Positions 8,287 through 17,474 of a stretch of DNA of 64,000 nt are shown piece by piece. Location of the stretch: NCBI RefSeq assembly GCF_001428505.1, contig NZ_LMHU01000009.1, forward strand, positions 204,297-268,296, in the 5' to 3' direction. Made by a program: the position numbers and the translations under genes. Source of the DNA: Terrabacter sp. Root181. GTDB lineage: Bacteria > Actinomycetota > Actinomycetes > Actinomycetales > Dermatophilaceae. Every line of letters begins with the position of its first letter. The first letter of the stretch is position 1. The notes below the pieces were generated by a model, which saw only the letters and a program-made list of their open reading frames with translations, did no database searches and was not told where the DNA came from.

Positions 8287-9927
8287 TCAGCCCTGACGGC
8301 GTACGAGGTCGTGCTCGAAGGCAAAAGCCGCTGCGGCCGTTCGGCTCCCGACCCCGAGCTTGGTGAAGATGTTGCTGAGGTGGCGGGCCACGGTCCGGTC
8401 GCTGAGCACCAGTGCCGACGCGATCTGCGCGTTGCTCCGCCCCTCGGCAACGAGACCCAGCACCTCGACCTCGCGCTCGGTGAGACGGGCGGGGCGTGAG
8501 GCGGTCGAGCCCACGCCGTCGAGGTCGACCACGTCCGGACCGGCCCCCACCGACACGAGCACCCCGCGCGCCGACGCGAGCGCGCGGCGGGCGGACTCGT
8601 GGTCACCGAGGGCGACCAACGCCCGACCCGTGCCCGCCTGCGCGAGCGCCGCCTCGTGGGGCATGTCCAGGCGCACCCACGCCTGGTGCGCCTTGCGCAG
8701 GTACGGCAGCGCCCCCGCCGGGTCGCCCGAGGCGAGCTGGACCCGACCCCACGCCGTCGAGGCCGCCGCGGCGAGCACCTCGGAGCCGAACGACTCGGCG
8801 AGTCCGTCGAGCTCCCGCGCACAGTCGCGAGCGGCGTCGACGTCGTGCGCGGCGAGGAGGACGTCGACGGCGGCGGGCAGGACCCGGCTGCGACGCACCG
8901 ACGGCCCGGGTTCGGCCAGGAGCCGCCGGACGGCCCCGAGCGCCGCTGCGGTCCGCCCCCGAGCGAGCCACAGCAGGGCCGAACCGGGCTGCGGGTCGTA
9001 GCCGTGCTCGGCACTGCGCTGGTAGGCCGCCTCGGCAGCCTCGAGGTCACCGCGCAGCCGCAGGAGGTCGCCGCGTTCGCACGCGGCCTGGCCGACGGCA
9101 TCGGTGGCGCCCGCGAGCCGGTAGCGCTCGATCGCGGCGGTGAGCTCGTCGAGGGCGGCATCCCACGCCCCGTGTGCCCGCATGACCTGGGCGCGGTGCA
9201 GACTGCACTGGCCGGTGAAGGTGACGAGCCCGGGCTGCTCGGTGCACCAGCGGTGCAGCAGCTGCGTCCACTCCACGACCCGGCGCAGGTCCGACACCTC
9301 CTGGCAGCCCTCGATGGCCGTGCAGTAGACGTGTCCGAGCATGACGGGCGCCACCCGGCGGCTCGTCGCCTCGAGCATCGACTCGTCGAGCAGCGAGAGG
9401 CCGTCGGGGACGCGGTCGCCGTAGATCGCCATCCGCCCCTGGGCGCACAGCCCGGTCGCCAGGAGGGCCGCGTCGTCGTGGCGGCGGCCCGCCTCGGTCG
9501 CCTCGACCGCACAGGCGCCGGCCTCCGCGAACCTGCCGGCGCCGAGGTGAGAGAACATGCGGGCGAAGGCCACGTAGCCGGACTCGAGGCTCCCCTCGGG
9601 CAGCGCCTCGACGAGGCGTTCGCCGCGCGCCAGCCAGGCCGCGCCCGCGGACTGGTCACCGCTCGTGCGCCCGATCATCGACAGGTGGAAGGCGCACCGC
9701 GCGGCTCCAGCGGTGTCGCCCTCGGAGACGCGGGAGTCGAAGGCGCGTCGGTAGCGCTCGACGGCGTCGCCCATCCGACCGAGCAGGTGGGCCGCGGCAG
9801 CGGAGGACTCGAGGTCGTCCGCCGTGAGGCCGTCGGCGTCGACGGCGGACCACCGGTCCAGGGCGGCAGACCACTCACCGCGCTCGAACTCGGCTCTCGC
9901 GCGGACCAGCTCGTCGACGACACCCAC
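8287..9927 (-). CDS. LuxR-type transcriptional regulator with TPR-like helical N-terminus
   Basis: 546 residues from a GTG at 9927 preceded by GGAGGG. The C-terminal 65 residues form a GerE/LuxR helix-turn-helix: [20 protein letters not shown], then [20 protein letters not shown] and [15 protein letters not shown]. The first 480 residues are Ala/Leu-rich helical repeats (for example [21 protein letters not shown] and GVQxA-like pairs), consistent with a tetratricopeptide array. There is no Walker A, so it is not an intact MalT/LAL ATPase. The signal and target genes are unknown. It is convergent with the monooxygenase. Confidence 0.9.
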   Translation of the reverse strand: MGVVDELVRARAEFERGEWSAALDRWSAVDADGLTADDLESSAAAAHLLGRMGDAVERYRRAFDSRVSEGDTAGAARCAFHLSMIGRTSGDQSAGAAWLARGERLVEALPEGSLESGYVAFARMFSHLGAGRFAEAGACAVEATEAGRRHDDAALLATGLCAQGRMAIYGDRVPDGLSLLDESMLEATSRRVAPVMLGHVYCTAIEGCQEVSDLRRVVEWTQLLHRWCTEQPGLVTFTGQCSLHRAQVMRAHGAWDAALDELTAAIERYRLAGATDAVGQAACERGDLLRLRGDLEAAEAAYQRSAEHGYDPQPGSALLWLARGRTAAALGAVRRLLAEPGPSVRRSRVLPAAVDVLLAAHDVDAARDCARELDGLAESFGSEVLAAAASTAWGRVQLASGDPAGALPYLRKAHQAWVRLDMPHEAALAQAGTGRALVALGDHESARRALASARGVLVSVGAGPDVVDLDGVGSTASRPARLTEREVEVLGLVAEGRSNAQIASALVLSDRTVARHLSNIFTKLGVGSRTAAAAFAFEHDLVRRQG

Positions 9928-9986
9928 GGCACCCTCCTCCGTCGCAGGCTACGCCCGCCGCCCGGAGCGTCACCCCATCACCAACC

Positions 9987-10160
9987 GTCGAGAGGCCACG
10001 ATCGGCCGCTTCGCGGCGGTCGAGTGGCCATTCCAGTCCCCGGCCACAGGTGGCCTCTCGACGGTCACGGGCGGCCAGTGGTGGCCTCTCGACGGGTCAC
10101 GGGCGGCCAGTGGTGGCCTCTCGACGGGTCACGGGCGGCCAGTTGTGGCCTCTCGACGGG
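9987..10160 (-). repeat. Repeat family B, locus 2, with 32-bp tandem array
   Basis: The stretch holds GTCGAGAGGCCA at 9987, a one-mismatch copy at 10019, then inverted copies TGGCCTCTCGAC at 10051, 10082, 10114 and 10146. The last three are spaced 31-32 bp apart within near-identical units. Read from nadC, the array begins directly after its TGA (TGACCCGTCGAGAGGCCA). No gene is seen in the 9928-10160 gap. Confidence 0.88.
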
Positions 10161-11045
10161 TCAGTCGACGAGGTCGAGGGCGATGTCGACGATGGGCGAG
10201 CTGTGCGTCAGACCGCCGACCGACACGAAGTCGACCCCCGTCGCAGCGTGCTCGGCGACGACCTCGAGGGTGAGCCCGCCGGTGGCCTCGATCTCGACGG
10301 GCTCGCCTGCGGCCCTGAGCAGCCCGACGGTCTCGCGCAGCACGTCGACCGACATGTTGTCGCACATGATGAAGCGCGCCCCCGCGTCGTACGCCTCCTG
10401 CGCCTCGGCCGGCGTCGTCACCTCGACCTGCACGTCGACGTCGGGGAAGCGCTCGCGCACCAACGCGTACGCCGCGGCGACCGAGCCGGCCGCGAGCTTG
10501 TGGTTGTCCTTGATCATCGCGACGTCGTAGAGGCCCATGCGCTTGTTGGTGCCGCCACCGCAGCGCACGGCGTACTTCTCCAGCCAGCGCATGCCGGGTG
10601 TCGTCTTGCGGGTGTCGAGCACCATCGTCGAGGTGCCCTCGAGCGCGTCGGCCCAGCGCCGCGTGTGGGTGGCGACGCCGGAGAGCCGGCTCAGGATGTT
10701 GAGGATGGTGCGCTCGGCCACGAGGACGACCTGGGTCGGCCCGGTCAGTCGCGCGATGACGTCACCGCGCACGAGTCGCGCACCGTCGTCGTTCACCACC
10801 TCGACCGTCGGCACCGCGCCGCCGATCTGCTCGGCGACCGCCGCGAGCACGAGCCCGATGACGGGCACGCCGGCGACGACGCCCGGTGCCCGTGCGACGA
10901 TCTCGGCCGTGCGCGTCTGGTCGGCGGGGATGGTCGCGAGCGTCGTCACGTCGACGCCCTCGGGGCCGAGGTCCTCGCGCAGCGCCACCGTGACGAGCTC
11001 GCGCGCCCACGCGTGCGGGAACCCGCTCAGACCGTCGTCGCTCAC
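10161..11045 (-). CDS. nadC: Nicotinate-nucleotide pyrophosphorylase (carboxylating)
   Basis: 294 residues from GTG 11045, overlapping the nadB stop. It converts quinolinate and PRPP to nicotinate mononucleotide, CO2 and pyrophosphate in de novo NAD synthesis. Family signatures are present: EDLGPEGVDVTTLA near the N-terminus, SRLSGVATHTRRW, LDTRKTTPGMRWLEKYAVRC, GGGTNKRMGLYD, MIKDNHK and ATGGLTLE. Length is normal. It is the last gene of the pan-nad operon and is followed immediately by repeat family B. Confidence 0.97.
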   Translation of the reverse strand: MSDDGLSGFPHAWARELVTVALREDLGPEGVDVTTLATIPADQTRTAEIVARAPGVVAGVPVIGLVLAAVAEQIGGAVPTVEVVNDDGARLVRGDVIARLTGPTQVVLVAERTILNILSRLSGVATHTRRWADALEGTSTMVLDTRKTTPGMRWLEKYAVRCGGGTNKRMGLYDVAMIKDNHKLAAGSVAAAYALVRERFPDVDVQVEVTTPAEAQEAYDAGARFIMCDNMSVDVLRETVGLLRAAGEPVEIEATGGLTLEVVAEHAATGVDFVSVGGLTHSSPIVDIALDLVD

Positions 11046-12868
11046 TGCGTCTCCTCCGTCGATCCCACCGGCTGCGTATGCCGTCCGGCCCCGTTCGCGG
11101 GTCGCGTCCCGTCCGCGCGGTCCTCGTCGAGCACGTCGAGCGGCACCGAGCCGTCGAGGTCGAGGCCGTCGAGGTTGGAGCGCGGCACGGGCACGACCAT
11201 GGCCTCCAGCACGCCGGCGTCGGAGCGCTGGAGGTGCACGTGGTGCAGGAAGTGCTCGTCGTCGCGGGCCGGGAAGTCCTCGCGCACGTGACCGCCGCGG
11301 GTCTCGTCACGCAGCGCGGCGGCATACGTCAGCGCTCGTCCGAGGTGGAGCAGGTTGGTGGTCTCCCAGCTCTTGGGTCCGCCCGGCTTGTCGGCGTCGT
11401 CGGTGACGGCGCGGGTCGCGAGCGCGGCCAGGGTCTCCTGCGTCGCCGCGAGCGAGGCGGCCGAGCGCACGGTGCCGGAACCGGCGGTCATGGCGCGCTG
11501 CACGTCGAGGCGACGCTTGCCGCGGATCAGCTCCGGCTCGCCGTCGACCGCGACGGGAGCGGTCTCCGGCAGCTCGCCGGCACCGAGCCGGGCCGTGAGG
11601 TCGTCGGCGATGCGGCGGGCGAAGACGAGGCCCTCGAGGAGCGAGTTGCTGGCAAGGCGGTTGGCGCCGTGGACGCCGGTGCACGACGTCTCGCCGCACG
11701 CGTAGAGCCCCTCGAGCGACGACCGTCCACGCAGGTCGGTGCGCACGCCGCCGCTCGCGTAGTGCTGTGCGGGTGCGACCGGGAGCAGCTGCGTGGCCGG
11801 GTCGAAGCCGAGCTCGCGGCAGCGCTGCACGATCGACGGGAAGCGCTGCTCGAGGAACTCGGCGCCGAGGTGGCGGCAGTCGAGGTAGACGTGGTCGGTG
11901 CCGCTCTCGCGCATCCGGGCGATGATGGCGCGGGCCACGACGTCACGGGGTGCGAGGTCGGCGAGCGGGTGCTGGCCCTGCATGAAGCGCTCGCCCGCCT
12001 CGTCGACGAGGAACGCGCCCTCGCCGCGCACCGCCTCGGAGATGAGCGGCTGCTGCCCGCGCGAGCCCTCACCGAGCCAGAGGACCGTCGGGTGGAACTG
12101 GACGAACTCGAGGTCGGCGAGGACGGCGCCGGCCCGCAGCGCGGCGGCCATGCCGTCACCCGTGGCGACGGACGGGTTCGTCGTCGAGGCGTAGATCTGG
12201 CCGAGGCCACCGGTCGCGAGCACGACGGCGCGCGCGTGCGCGGCGCCGACGCCGTCGACCTGGCCCTCCCCGATCACGTGGAGCGTCACGCCGCACACGC
12301 GGGCGTCGGAGTCGGCCAGGAGGTCGACGACGAGGGCGTGCTCGATGACCTCGATGCCGGGGTCGTCGCGCACCCGGTCGAGGGCGGCGATGAGGGCACG
12401 GCTGATCTCGCGGCCGGTCGCGTCGCCACCGGCATGGAGGATGCGGTCGCGGTGGTGGCCGCCCTCGCGCGTCAGCGACAGCCCGCCGGTGTCGCCGCGG
12501 TCGAACTCCGCGCCGAGCGCGATGAGGTCCCAGACGGCGTCGGTGCCCTCGTGCACGAGAGCCTCCACGGCGTCGACGTCACAGAGGCCGACGCCGGCGA
12601 CGAGGGTGTCGTGGATGTGCTCGGCGGCGCTGTCCTCCGGGGACATGACGGCGGCGATGCCGCCCTGCGCCCACGCCGTCGAGCCCTCGTCGAGCACGGT
12701 CTTCGTCACGAGGAGCACGCGGTCGACACGGCGCCTCAGCCGCAGGGCCGTCGTGAGACCGGCGACGCCGGAGCCGACGACGATGACGTCGGCGGTCGCC
12801 GTCCAGCCGGGCGCGGGCGCGCGCAGCCGCCGGGGGACGGTCACGTCGGGGAGCCCGCTCTGCGGCAT
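11042..12868 (-). CDS. nadB: L-aspartate oxidase
   Basis: 608 residues. It oxidises L-aspartate to iminoaspartate, the first step of de novo NAD synthesis. FAD binding is shown by VIVVGSGVAGLTTALRLRR (about residues 28-46), then GSTAWAQGGIAAV, GGHHRDRILHAGGDATGREI, FVQFHPTVL and the C-terminal CGETSCTGVHGANRLASNSL. The longest reading starts with ATG 12868, whose ATG lies inside a GTATGCCG site (12862-12870). A GTG ten codons in (VTVPRR) is an alternative. nadA is not in this window. The gene sits 12 bp after panD. Confidence 0.96.
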   Translation of the reverse strand: MPQSGLPDVTVPRRLRAPAPGWTATADVIVVGSGVAGLTTALRLRRRVDRVLLVTKTVLDEGSTAWAQGGIAAVMSPEDSAAEHIHDTLVAGVGLCDVDAVEALVHEGTDAVWDLIALGAEFDRGDTGGLSLTREGGHHRDRILHAGGDATGREISRALIAALDRVRDDPGIEVIEHALVVDLLADSDARVCGVTLHVIGEGQVDGVGAAHARAVVLATGGLGQIYASTTNPSVATGDGMAAALRAGAVLADLEFVQFHPTVLWLGEGSRGQQPLISEAVRGEGAFLVDEAGERFMQGQHPLADLAPRDVVARAIIARMRESGTDHVYLDCRHLGAEFLEQRFPSIVQRCRELGFDPATQLLPVAPAQHYASGGVRTDLRGRSSLEGLYACGETSCTGVHGANRLASNSLLEGLVFARRIADDLTARLGAGELPETAPVAVDGEPELIRGKRRLDVQRAMTAGSGTVRSAASLAATQETLAALATRAVTDDADKPGGPKSWETTNLLHLGRALTYAAALRDETRGGHVREDFPARDDEHFLHHVHLQRSDAGVLEAMVVPVPRSNLDGLDLDGSVPLDVLDEDRADGTRPANGAGRHTQPVGSTEETQ

Positions 12869-12880
12869 ACGGCTGGCCTC

Positions 12881-13315
12881 TCAGTCCTGGTACTCGTGGT
12901 GACGCTCGGTGACGGCCGAGGTCAGCAGACCGAAGCCGTCGGGCACGTCACCTGCATCGTGCCCCACCTCGACCACCCGGTTGTGCTCGTCGACGAAGAC
13001 GACCTGCGGCTCGAAGGTGCGTGCCTCGGCATCGTCCATCGCGGCGTACGCGATGATGATGACCGTGTCACCGGGCGAGATGAGCCGGGCGGCAGCCCCG
13101 TTGATGCAGACGATGCCCGTGCCGCGCTCGCCCTCGATCGCGTAGGTCGTCAGGCGGTTGCCGTTGTCGACGTCGACGACGTCGACCTGCTGGCCCGGCC
13201 ACAGGTCGGCGGCGTCGAGCAGGTCGCGGTCGATCGTCAGTGAGCCGACGTAGTGCAGGTCGGCCTGCGTCACGGTGGCCCGGTGGATCTTCGAGTGGAG
13301 CATGAAACGCTGCAC
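12881..13315 (-). CDS. panD: Aspartate 1-decarboxylase precursor
   Basis: 144 residues from a GTG at 13315 with GAGGAAG 8 bases upstream. This start gives [20 protein letters not shown], which places the self-cleavage site at Gly24-Ser25 (HYVG-SLTID), the usual position in the family. The ATG at 13303 would start four codons later. After cleavage the new N-terminal pyruvoyl group decarboxylates aspartate to beta-alanine for pantothenate. Other conserved parts are [17 protein letters not shown] and INGAAARL. It lies between panC and nadB. Confidence 0.96.
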   Translation of the reverse strand: MQRFMLHSKIHRATVTQADLHYVGSLTIDRDLLDAADLWPGQQVDVVDVDNGNRLTTYAIEGERGTGIVCINGAAARLISPGDTVIIIAYAAMDDAEARTFEPQVVFVDEHNRVVEVGHDAGDVPDGFGLLTSAVTERHHEYQD

Positions 13316-13376
13316 GATGTGGCTTCCTCGGGTTGCTGGCTGGAGCGTCGTTGCGCGAGAGGGGGACTCTGGTCGG

Positions 13377-14366
13377 TCAGGGCTGGGAGAAGGTCTCGAG
13401 CGCGCCGCCGCCCGGTCCGACGAGCACCGGCAGGTTGTCGATGAGACGAGTCGTACCCACTCGCCCCGCCACGGCGAGCAGTGCCTCGCCGCGGTACCAC
13501 TCCGGCACGTCCTCGAGCGTGTCCGGGTGGACGAGCACGAGGTAGTCGACGAGGGCGAGCGGCTCGCGCACGAGGACGGCCCGGGCGGCGCGACGGACGG
13601 CCGACGGGCCCTCGACGGCGGCGTCGGCCCCGGCGCGGAGAGCGGCCGAGAGGCACAGGGCCGTCTCACGGTCGGAGTCGGTGAGGTAGGTGTTGCGGCT
13701 CGACATCGCGAGGCCGTCGGGCTCGCGCACGGTCGGCACGGCCACGACGCGCACCGGGAAGTCGAGGTCGCGGCACATCCGGCGGATGAGGAGCAGCTGC
13801 TGGGCGTCCTTCTGCCCGAAGTAGGCCGCGCTGCACCGGGTCAGGTGCATGAGCTTGCCGACGACCGTGAGCATGCCGTCGAAGTGCCCGGGACGGGCCT
13901 GGCCCTCGAGGACGTCGCCGAGCGGTCCTGCCGAGACGCGCACCCCCGGGTCGCCGTCGGGGTAGATGACGTCGGGCGTCGGGGCGAAGACGAGGTCGAC
14001 GCCCGCGGCCGTGCAGATGTCGAGGTCGGCGTCGAACGTCCGCGGGTAGCGCGAGAGGTCCTCCTTGGGCCCGAACTGGAGCGGGTTGAGGAAGATCGTC
14101 ACGACGACGTGGCGGTGGGTCTTGCGGGCCTGGTGGATGAGGGTCGCGTGCCCCTCGTGCAGGGCTCCCATCGTCATGACGACGGCGACGTCGCCGTCGT
14201 CGAGCGCCGCGCGCGCCTCGCGCAGCTCGTCCCTCGTCCGGGCGACCACGGGAGCCGTGGGCGGCGTGGTGGTGTCGGCGCTCGTCTCGGCGGCGTCGAC
14301 GTCTGGGGTGTCGGCCACGGTGTCGGTGGCGGTGTGTGCGGTGGTGTCTGCGGTGGTGTCGGTCAC
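13377..14366 (-). CDS. panC: Pantoate--beta-alanine ligase (pantothenate synthetase)
   Basis: 329 residues from GTG 14366, overlapping the upstream stop. It joins pantoate and beta-alanine with [11 protein letters not shown] (residues 67-74) is the HxGH nucleotide motif. [46 protein letters not shown] and [10 protein letters not shown] (MSK-like) follow. Before the catalytic domain there is an unusual 40-residue Thr/Asp/Ala stretch ([19 protein letters not shown]), absent in typical homologues. The downstream panD supplies the beta-alanine. Confidence 0.96.
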   Translation of the reverse strand: MTDTTADTTAHTATDTVADTPDVDAAETSADTTTPPTAPVVARTRDELREARAALDDGDVAVVMTMGALHEGHATLIHQARKTHRHVVVTIFLNPLQFGPKEDLSRYPRTFDADLDICTAAGVDLVFAPTPDVIYPDGDPGVRVSAGPLGDVLEGQARPGHFDGMLTVVGKLMHLTRCSAAYFGQKDAQQLLLIRRMCRDLDFPVRVVAVPTVREPDGLAMSSRNTYLTDSDRETALCLSAALRAGADAAVEGPSAVRRAARAVLVREPLALVDYLVLVHPDTLEDVPEWYRGEALLAVAGRVGTTRLIDNLPVLVGPGGGALETFSQP

Positions 14367-15271
14367 GGTTGGTCCTCCTCGTGCGCGAGCAGCTCGAGCA
14401 GCGGGCCGGCGTCGGAGGCGCGGAGGCGCCCGCTGAGCAGGGCCCGCTGTGCCGTCGCGCGGGCCAGCGCCAGGTAGGTCGGGCGGATGTCCGGGGCGAC
14501 CTTGCGCAGCATCGCGACGTGCCCGGCAACGGTACCGGCATCGCCGCGCGCCACCGGACCGGTGAGGGCTGCGTCACCTCGTTGGAGGGTGTTGGACAGC
14601 GCCGCCGTCAGCAGCGGCTCGAGGACACGCGCCGGGTCGTCGACGCCGGCCTCGCCGAGCAGCTGCATCGACTGGGCCACGAGCGTGACGAGGTGGTTCG
14701 AGCCGTGCGCGAGGGCGGCGTGGTAGGTGACGCGGTCCTCCTCGGAGATCCACACCGGGTCACCGCCCATCTCGATGACGAGCGCCTCGCCGAGCGGTCG
14801 CGCGAGGTCGGTCGTCGTCACGCCGAAGCAGCAGTCGTGGAGCCGGTCGAGGTCGAGCTCAGTGCCCGTGAACGTCATGGCCGGGTGCAGCGCGAGCGGC
14901 ACGATGTCGCTGTCCACCGCCGCCTCGAACACCGAGATGCCGTGCGCCCCGGACGTGTGCATGACGAGCTGGCCCGGTGTGAAGGTGCCGGTGGCGCTGA
15001 GGCCCGCGACGAGGTCGGCGAGGGCGTCGTCCGGCACGGCGAGCACGACGAGGTCCGCGCCCGAGACGACCTCGGGGATCGGCTTGACCGGCACCCCGGG
15101 CAGCAGTGCCGCCGCCCGCTCGAGGCTCTCCTCGCTGACGGCGGAGACGCCGGTGACGACGTGGCCGGCCCGGGCCAGGGCGGCTCCGAGGACGGATCCG
15201 ACGCGTCCGGCGCCCACGACGCCGACGTCGAAGCGCGCGGGACGCTCGTGCGGGGTGCTCACCCACGGCAC
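14363..15271 (-). CDS. Rossmann-like / DUF2520 protein, PanG-like
   Basis: 302 residues. An N-terminal NAD(P) Rossmann motif, VGVVGAGRVGSVLGAALARAG (residues 16-36), is followed by ADLVVLAVPDDALADLV, LVMHTSGAHG and LALHPAMTFTG. The C-terminal DUF2520 domain contains YHAALAHGSNHLVTL. Francisella PanG, an alternative ketopantoate reductase, belongs to this kind of family, and in Actinobacteria such a gene commonly precedes panC. I therefore infer a role in making pantoate, but the reaction is unproven here. A later in-frame GTG (VSTPHE) is a possible start. It is divergent from the MidA-like gene with only 23 bp between. Confidence 0.85.
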   Translation of the reverse strand: MPWVSTPHERPARFDVGVVGAGRVGSVLGAALARAGHVVTGVSAVSEESLERAAALLPGVPVKPIPEVVSGADLVVLAVPDDALADLVAGLSATGTFTPGQLVMHTSGAHGISVFEAAVDSDIVPLALHPAMTFTGTELDLDRLHDCCFGVTTTDLARPLGEALVIEMGGDPVWISEEDRVTYHAALAHGSNHLVTLVAQSMQLLGEAGVDDPARVLEPLLTAALSNTLQRGDAALTGPVARGDAGTVAGHVAMLRKVAPDIRPTYLALARATAQRALLSGRLRASDAGPLLELLAHEEDQP

Positions 15272-15294
15272 GCTATCGCCTACAGTCGGCAGGC

Positions 15295-16380
15295 GTGGAT
15301 CCCCTTCCCTGGCGCGACGCGTGGCACGAGGCGCTGTATGCCGTGGGGCGGGGCTTCTACGTGACGCGCGGCGGCCCGGCCGCCCACTTCACCACCGCCA
15401 CGCACGGCCCGACCGGCCGGGTGCTCGCCGAGGCCCTGCTGGCGCTGTGGACCGCGGAGCACGGAACCGCCGCCCCCTCGGTCGTCGTCGACGTCGGCGC
15501 AGGACGCGGCGAGCTCGCGACGCACCTGCTCGCCGCCCTCGACCACCTCGGTTCGAGGGATGTCGTCGCGCCCGGTCACGACGAAGCACCTCGACCCCAC
15601 GACGCCTCCTCCGGGTCGGGGTATGCCGTCGCGGCCGGTCACGACGGACCACCTCGACCGCGGGTGGTCGCGGTCGACGTCGTCGAGCGGCCCGAGGGCC
15701 TCGACGATCGGGTCGAGTGGCTCCGTTCCCCCGGTGGCGCGGCCCTGCCGCCCGAGCTGCCCGGCCTGCACGACGCCCTCGTCATCGCCCACGAGTGGCT
15801 CGACGTCGTGCCGTGCACCGTCGCCGAGGTCGACGCCGACGGCACCGCACGCGAGGTGCTCGTCGACCCCGCGACCGGCGAGGAGTCGCTCGGCGATGCG
15901 CTTGCGGGCGCCGACCGACGTTGGGCGCAGGCCCACTGGCCCACGAGGATCCCCGGTGACCGCCTCGAGATCGGCCTCGCCCGCGACGAGGCCTGGGCCG
16001 ACCTCGTCTCGCGCGTCGGCTCCGGCCTCCTGCTCGCCGTGGACTACGGCCACGTCGCGACGACACGTCCCCCCGGAGGGACGCTCACGGCATACGCCAG
16101 CGGTCGGCTGACGGCACCCGTGCCCGACGGCTCGTGCGACGTGACGGCCCACGTCGCCATGGACACCCTCGACGTCGACGAGGTGCGCACCCAGCGCGAG
16201 GCGCTGCGGGCACTCGGGCTCACGGGAGCCACCCCGGCGCACGCACTCGCCGGCAGCGACCCGCTCTCGTACCTCGCCGCGCTCGAGCGGGCCAGCACGG
16301 AGGCACGGCTGCTCGACCGGCACGGCTTCGGCGGCTTCTGGTGGGCGGTGAAGCGCGTCCCCGGGCACGACGTAACCTGA
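15295..16380 (+). CDS. MidA/NDUFAF7-type SAM-dependent methyltransferase
   Basis: 361 residues from GTG 15295. The -10-like TACAGT at 15281-15286 ends 8 bases before it, suggesting a leaderless message. YVTRGGPAAHFTTA and VVDVGAGRGELATHLLAAL (SAM motif I, about residues 62-80) are followed by LVIAHEWLDVVPC and GLLLAVDYGH. Family members methylate an arginine of complex I subunit NDUFS2 (the NuoD homologue) in mitochondria, which is notable as a NuoD gene lies 2.4 kb downstream. Residues about 88-122 are an extra segment built from two near-identical DNA units and containing a GTATGCCGT site. Confidence 0.85.
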   Translation: MDPLPWRDAWHEALYAVGRGFYVTRGGPAAHFTTATHGPTGRVLAEALLALWTAEHGTAAPSVVVDVGAGRGELATHLLAALDHLGSRDVVAPGHDEAPRPHDASSGSGYAVAAGHDGPPRPRVVAVDVVERPEGLDDRVEWLRSPGGAALPPELPGLHDALVIAHEWLDVVPCTVAEVDADGTAREVLVDPATGEESLGDALAGADRRWAQAHWPTRIPGDRLEIGLARDEAWADLVSRVGSGLLLAVDYGHVATTRPPGGTLTAYASGRLTAPVPDGSCDVTAHVAMDTLDVDEVRTQREALRALGLTGATPAHALAGSDPLSYLAALERASTEARLLDRHGFGGFWWAVKRVPGHDVT

Positions 16381-16385
16381 GCGGC

Positions 16386-16922
16386 ATGCGTCGTCTCGCC
16401 TCTGCGCTGCTCGCCCTCGGACTTCTCGTCGCACTGCCGACGACGGCCTTCGCCCACGACGTCCTCGAGCGGACCGACCCGGCCGACGGGACGACGGTGG
16501 CGCAGCTGCCCGGAGCGGTTGTGCTCACCTTCTCCGAGGCCCCGCTCGAAATCGGCACCCAGGTCGTCGTCACCGGACCGTCGGGGCCCGTGTCGTCCGG
16601 CAGCCCGACGATCGAGGGCCGCGCCGTCACGCAGGCGCTCGCCCCGAACGCACCGGGCGGCGACTACACGGTCTCCTACCGCGTCACCTCCGACGACGGC
16701 CACCCCGTCACCGGCACCTTCTCGTTCCACGCCACGATCGGGCTCGACGGGTCCACCGCCACCGCGGGTGCGACGGTGCACGTCAAGCCCGTCTCCGGCG
16801 CCGACGACGCCCAGGGCTCGCTCCTCGTGCCGATCCTGCTCACCATCGTCGGCACCGTCGTGCTGCTGGGGGTCGGCGGGTTCCTCGTGCTCCGTGGTCG
16901 CGGCGCCGACAGCGGGGCCTGA
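16386..16922 (+). CDS. CopC-domain exported protein with C-terminal membrane anchor
   Basis: 178 residues, starting 5 bp after the previous stop. A signal peptide (MRRLASALLALGLLVALPTTAFA) ends just before HDVLERTDPADGT. The His directly after cleavage is the copper-ligand position of CopC. TVAQLPGAVVLTFSEAPLEIG, YTVSYRVTSDDGHPVTGTFSF and a C-terminal transmembrane helix (VPILLTIVGTVVLLGVGGFLVL) followed by RGRG complete the usual YcnJ/CopC layout. A role in periplasm-side copper handling is likely. No CopD domain is attached. Confidence 0.9.
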   Translation: MRRLASALLALGLLVALPTTAFAHDVLERTDPADGTTVAQLPGAVVLTFSEAPLEIGTQVVVTGPSGPVSSGSPTIEGRAVTQALAPNAPGGDYTVSYRVTSDDGHPVTGTFSFHATIGLDGSTATAGATVHVKPVSGADDAQGSLLVPILLTIVGTVVLLGVGGFLVLRGRGADSGA

Positions 16923-17010
16923 CCGGGCCTGACCGGGCCTGACCGGGCCTGACCGGGCCTGACCGGGCCTGACCGGGCCTGACCGGGCCTGACCGGGCCT
17001 GACCGGGCCT
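16921..17010. repeat. 10-bp tandem repeat, nine exact units
   Basis: Nine exact copies of GACCGGGCCT, starting inside the CopC stop codon (TGACCGGGCC) and running to 17010, then decaying. It fills most of the gap between the convergent CopC and VOC genes. Confidence 0.97.
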
Positions 17011-17046
17011 GACGGAGCGACCCGGCCTGACCTCGCCCTGCCGCCG

Positions 17047-17442
17047 TCAGTCGGGCTCCGGCAGGGGCTGGTTGAGGAACCAGCGGTGCCCGAAGGGGTC
17101 GTGGAAGACCGCGAGGCGGCCGATCGGCGGGTTGTCCTCCGGCCCCCGGTCGAGCGTCGCCCCTCCCTCCTGCACCCGGCGGCAGCGTTCGTCGACGTCG
17201 GTGACCGTGAGGTGGAGCGTCACGGCGTTGCCGCGGGCGGGGTCCGGGGGCGCGACGCCCACGGCCTCGAAGGCGTCCGACATCATCCAGCGGGCGCCGT
17301 CGACGGCCAGCTCGCAGTGTCCGACGTGCCCGTCCTCCATGACGATGGGGTCGACGGTCACCTCGGCGCCGAGGTGCTCGCGGTACCACTCGATCGCGGC
17401 CCTCGAGTCGGCCACGCAGATGTAGGGCGTCAGCTCACCCAT
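17047..17442 (-). CDS. VOC family (glyoxalase/bleomycin-resistance fold) protein
   Basis: 131 residues. The first beta-alpha-beta-beta-beta module is LTPYICVADSRAAIEWYREHLGAEV with GHCELAVDGARWMMSD. The second module contains TLHLTVTDVDERCRRVQEGGATLD and AVFHDPFGHRWFLNQPLP. The metal-ligand pattern is only partly kept (His in GHCEL and HLTV, Glu not evident), so a lyase activity should not be assumed. It is in tandem with the P450 gene, about 30 bp downstream, and likely co-transcribed with it. Confidence 0.85.
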   Translation of the reverse strand: MGELTPYICVADSRAAIEWYREHLGAEVTVDPIVMEDGHVGHCELAVDGARWMMSDAFEAVGVAPPDPARGNAVTLHLTVTDVDERCRRVQEGGATLDRGPEDNPPIGRLAVFHDPFGHRWFLNQPLPEPD

Positions 17443-17474
17443 GGCGTTCTCCTTCCCTGTTCCTGTGGGTCCGT

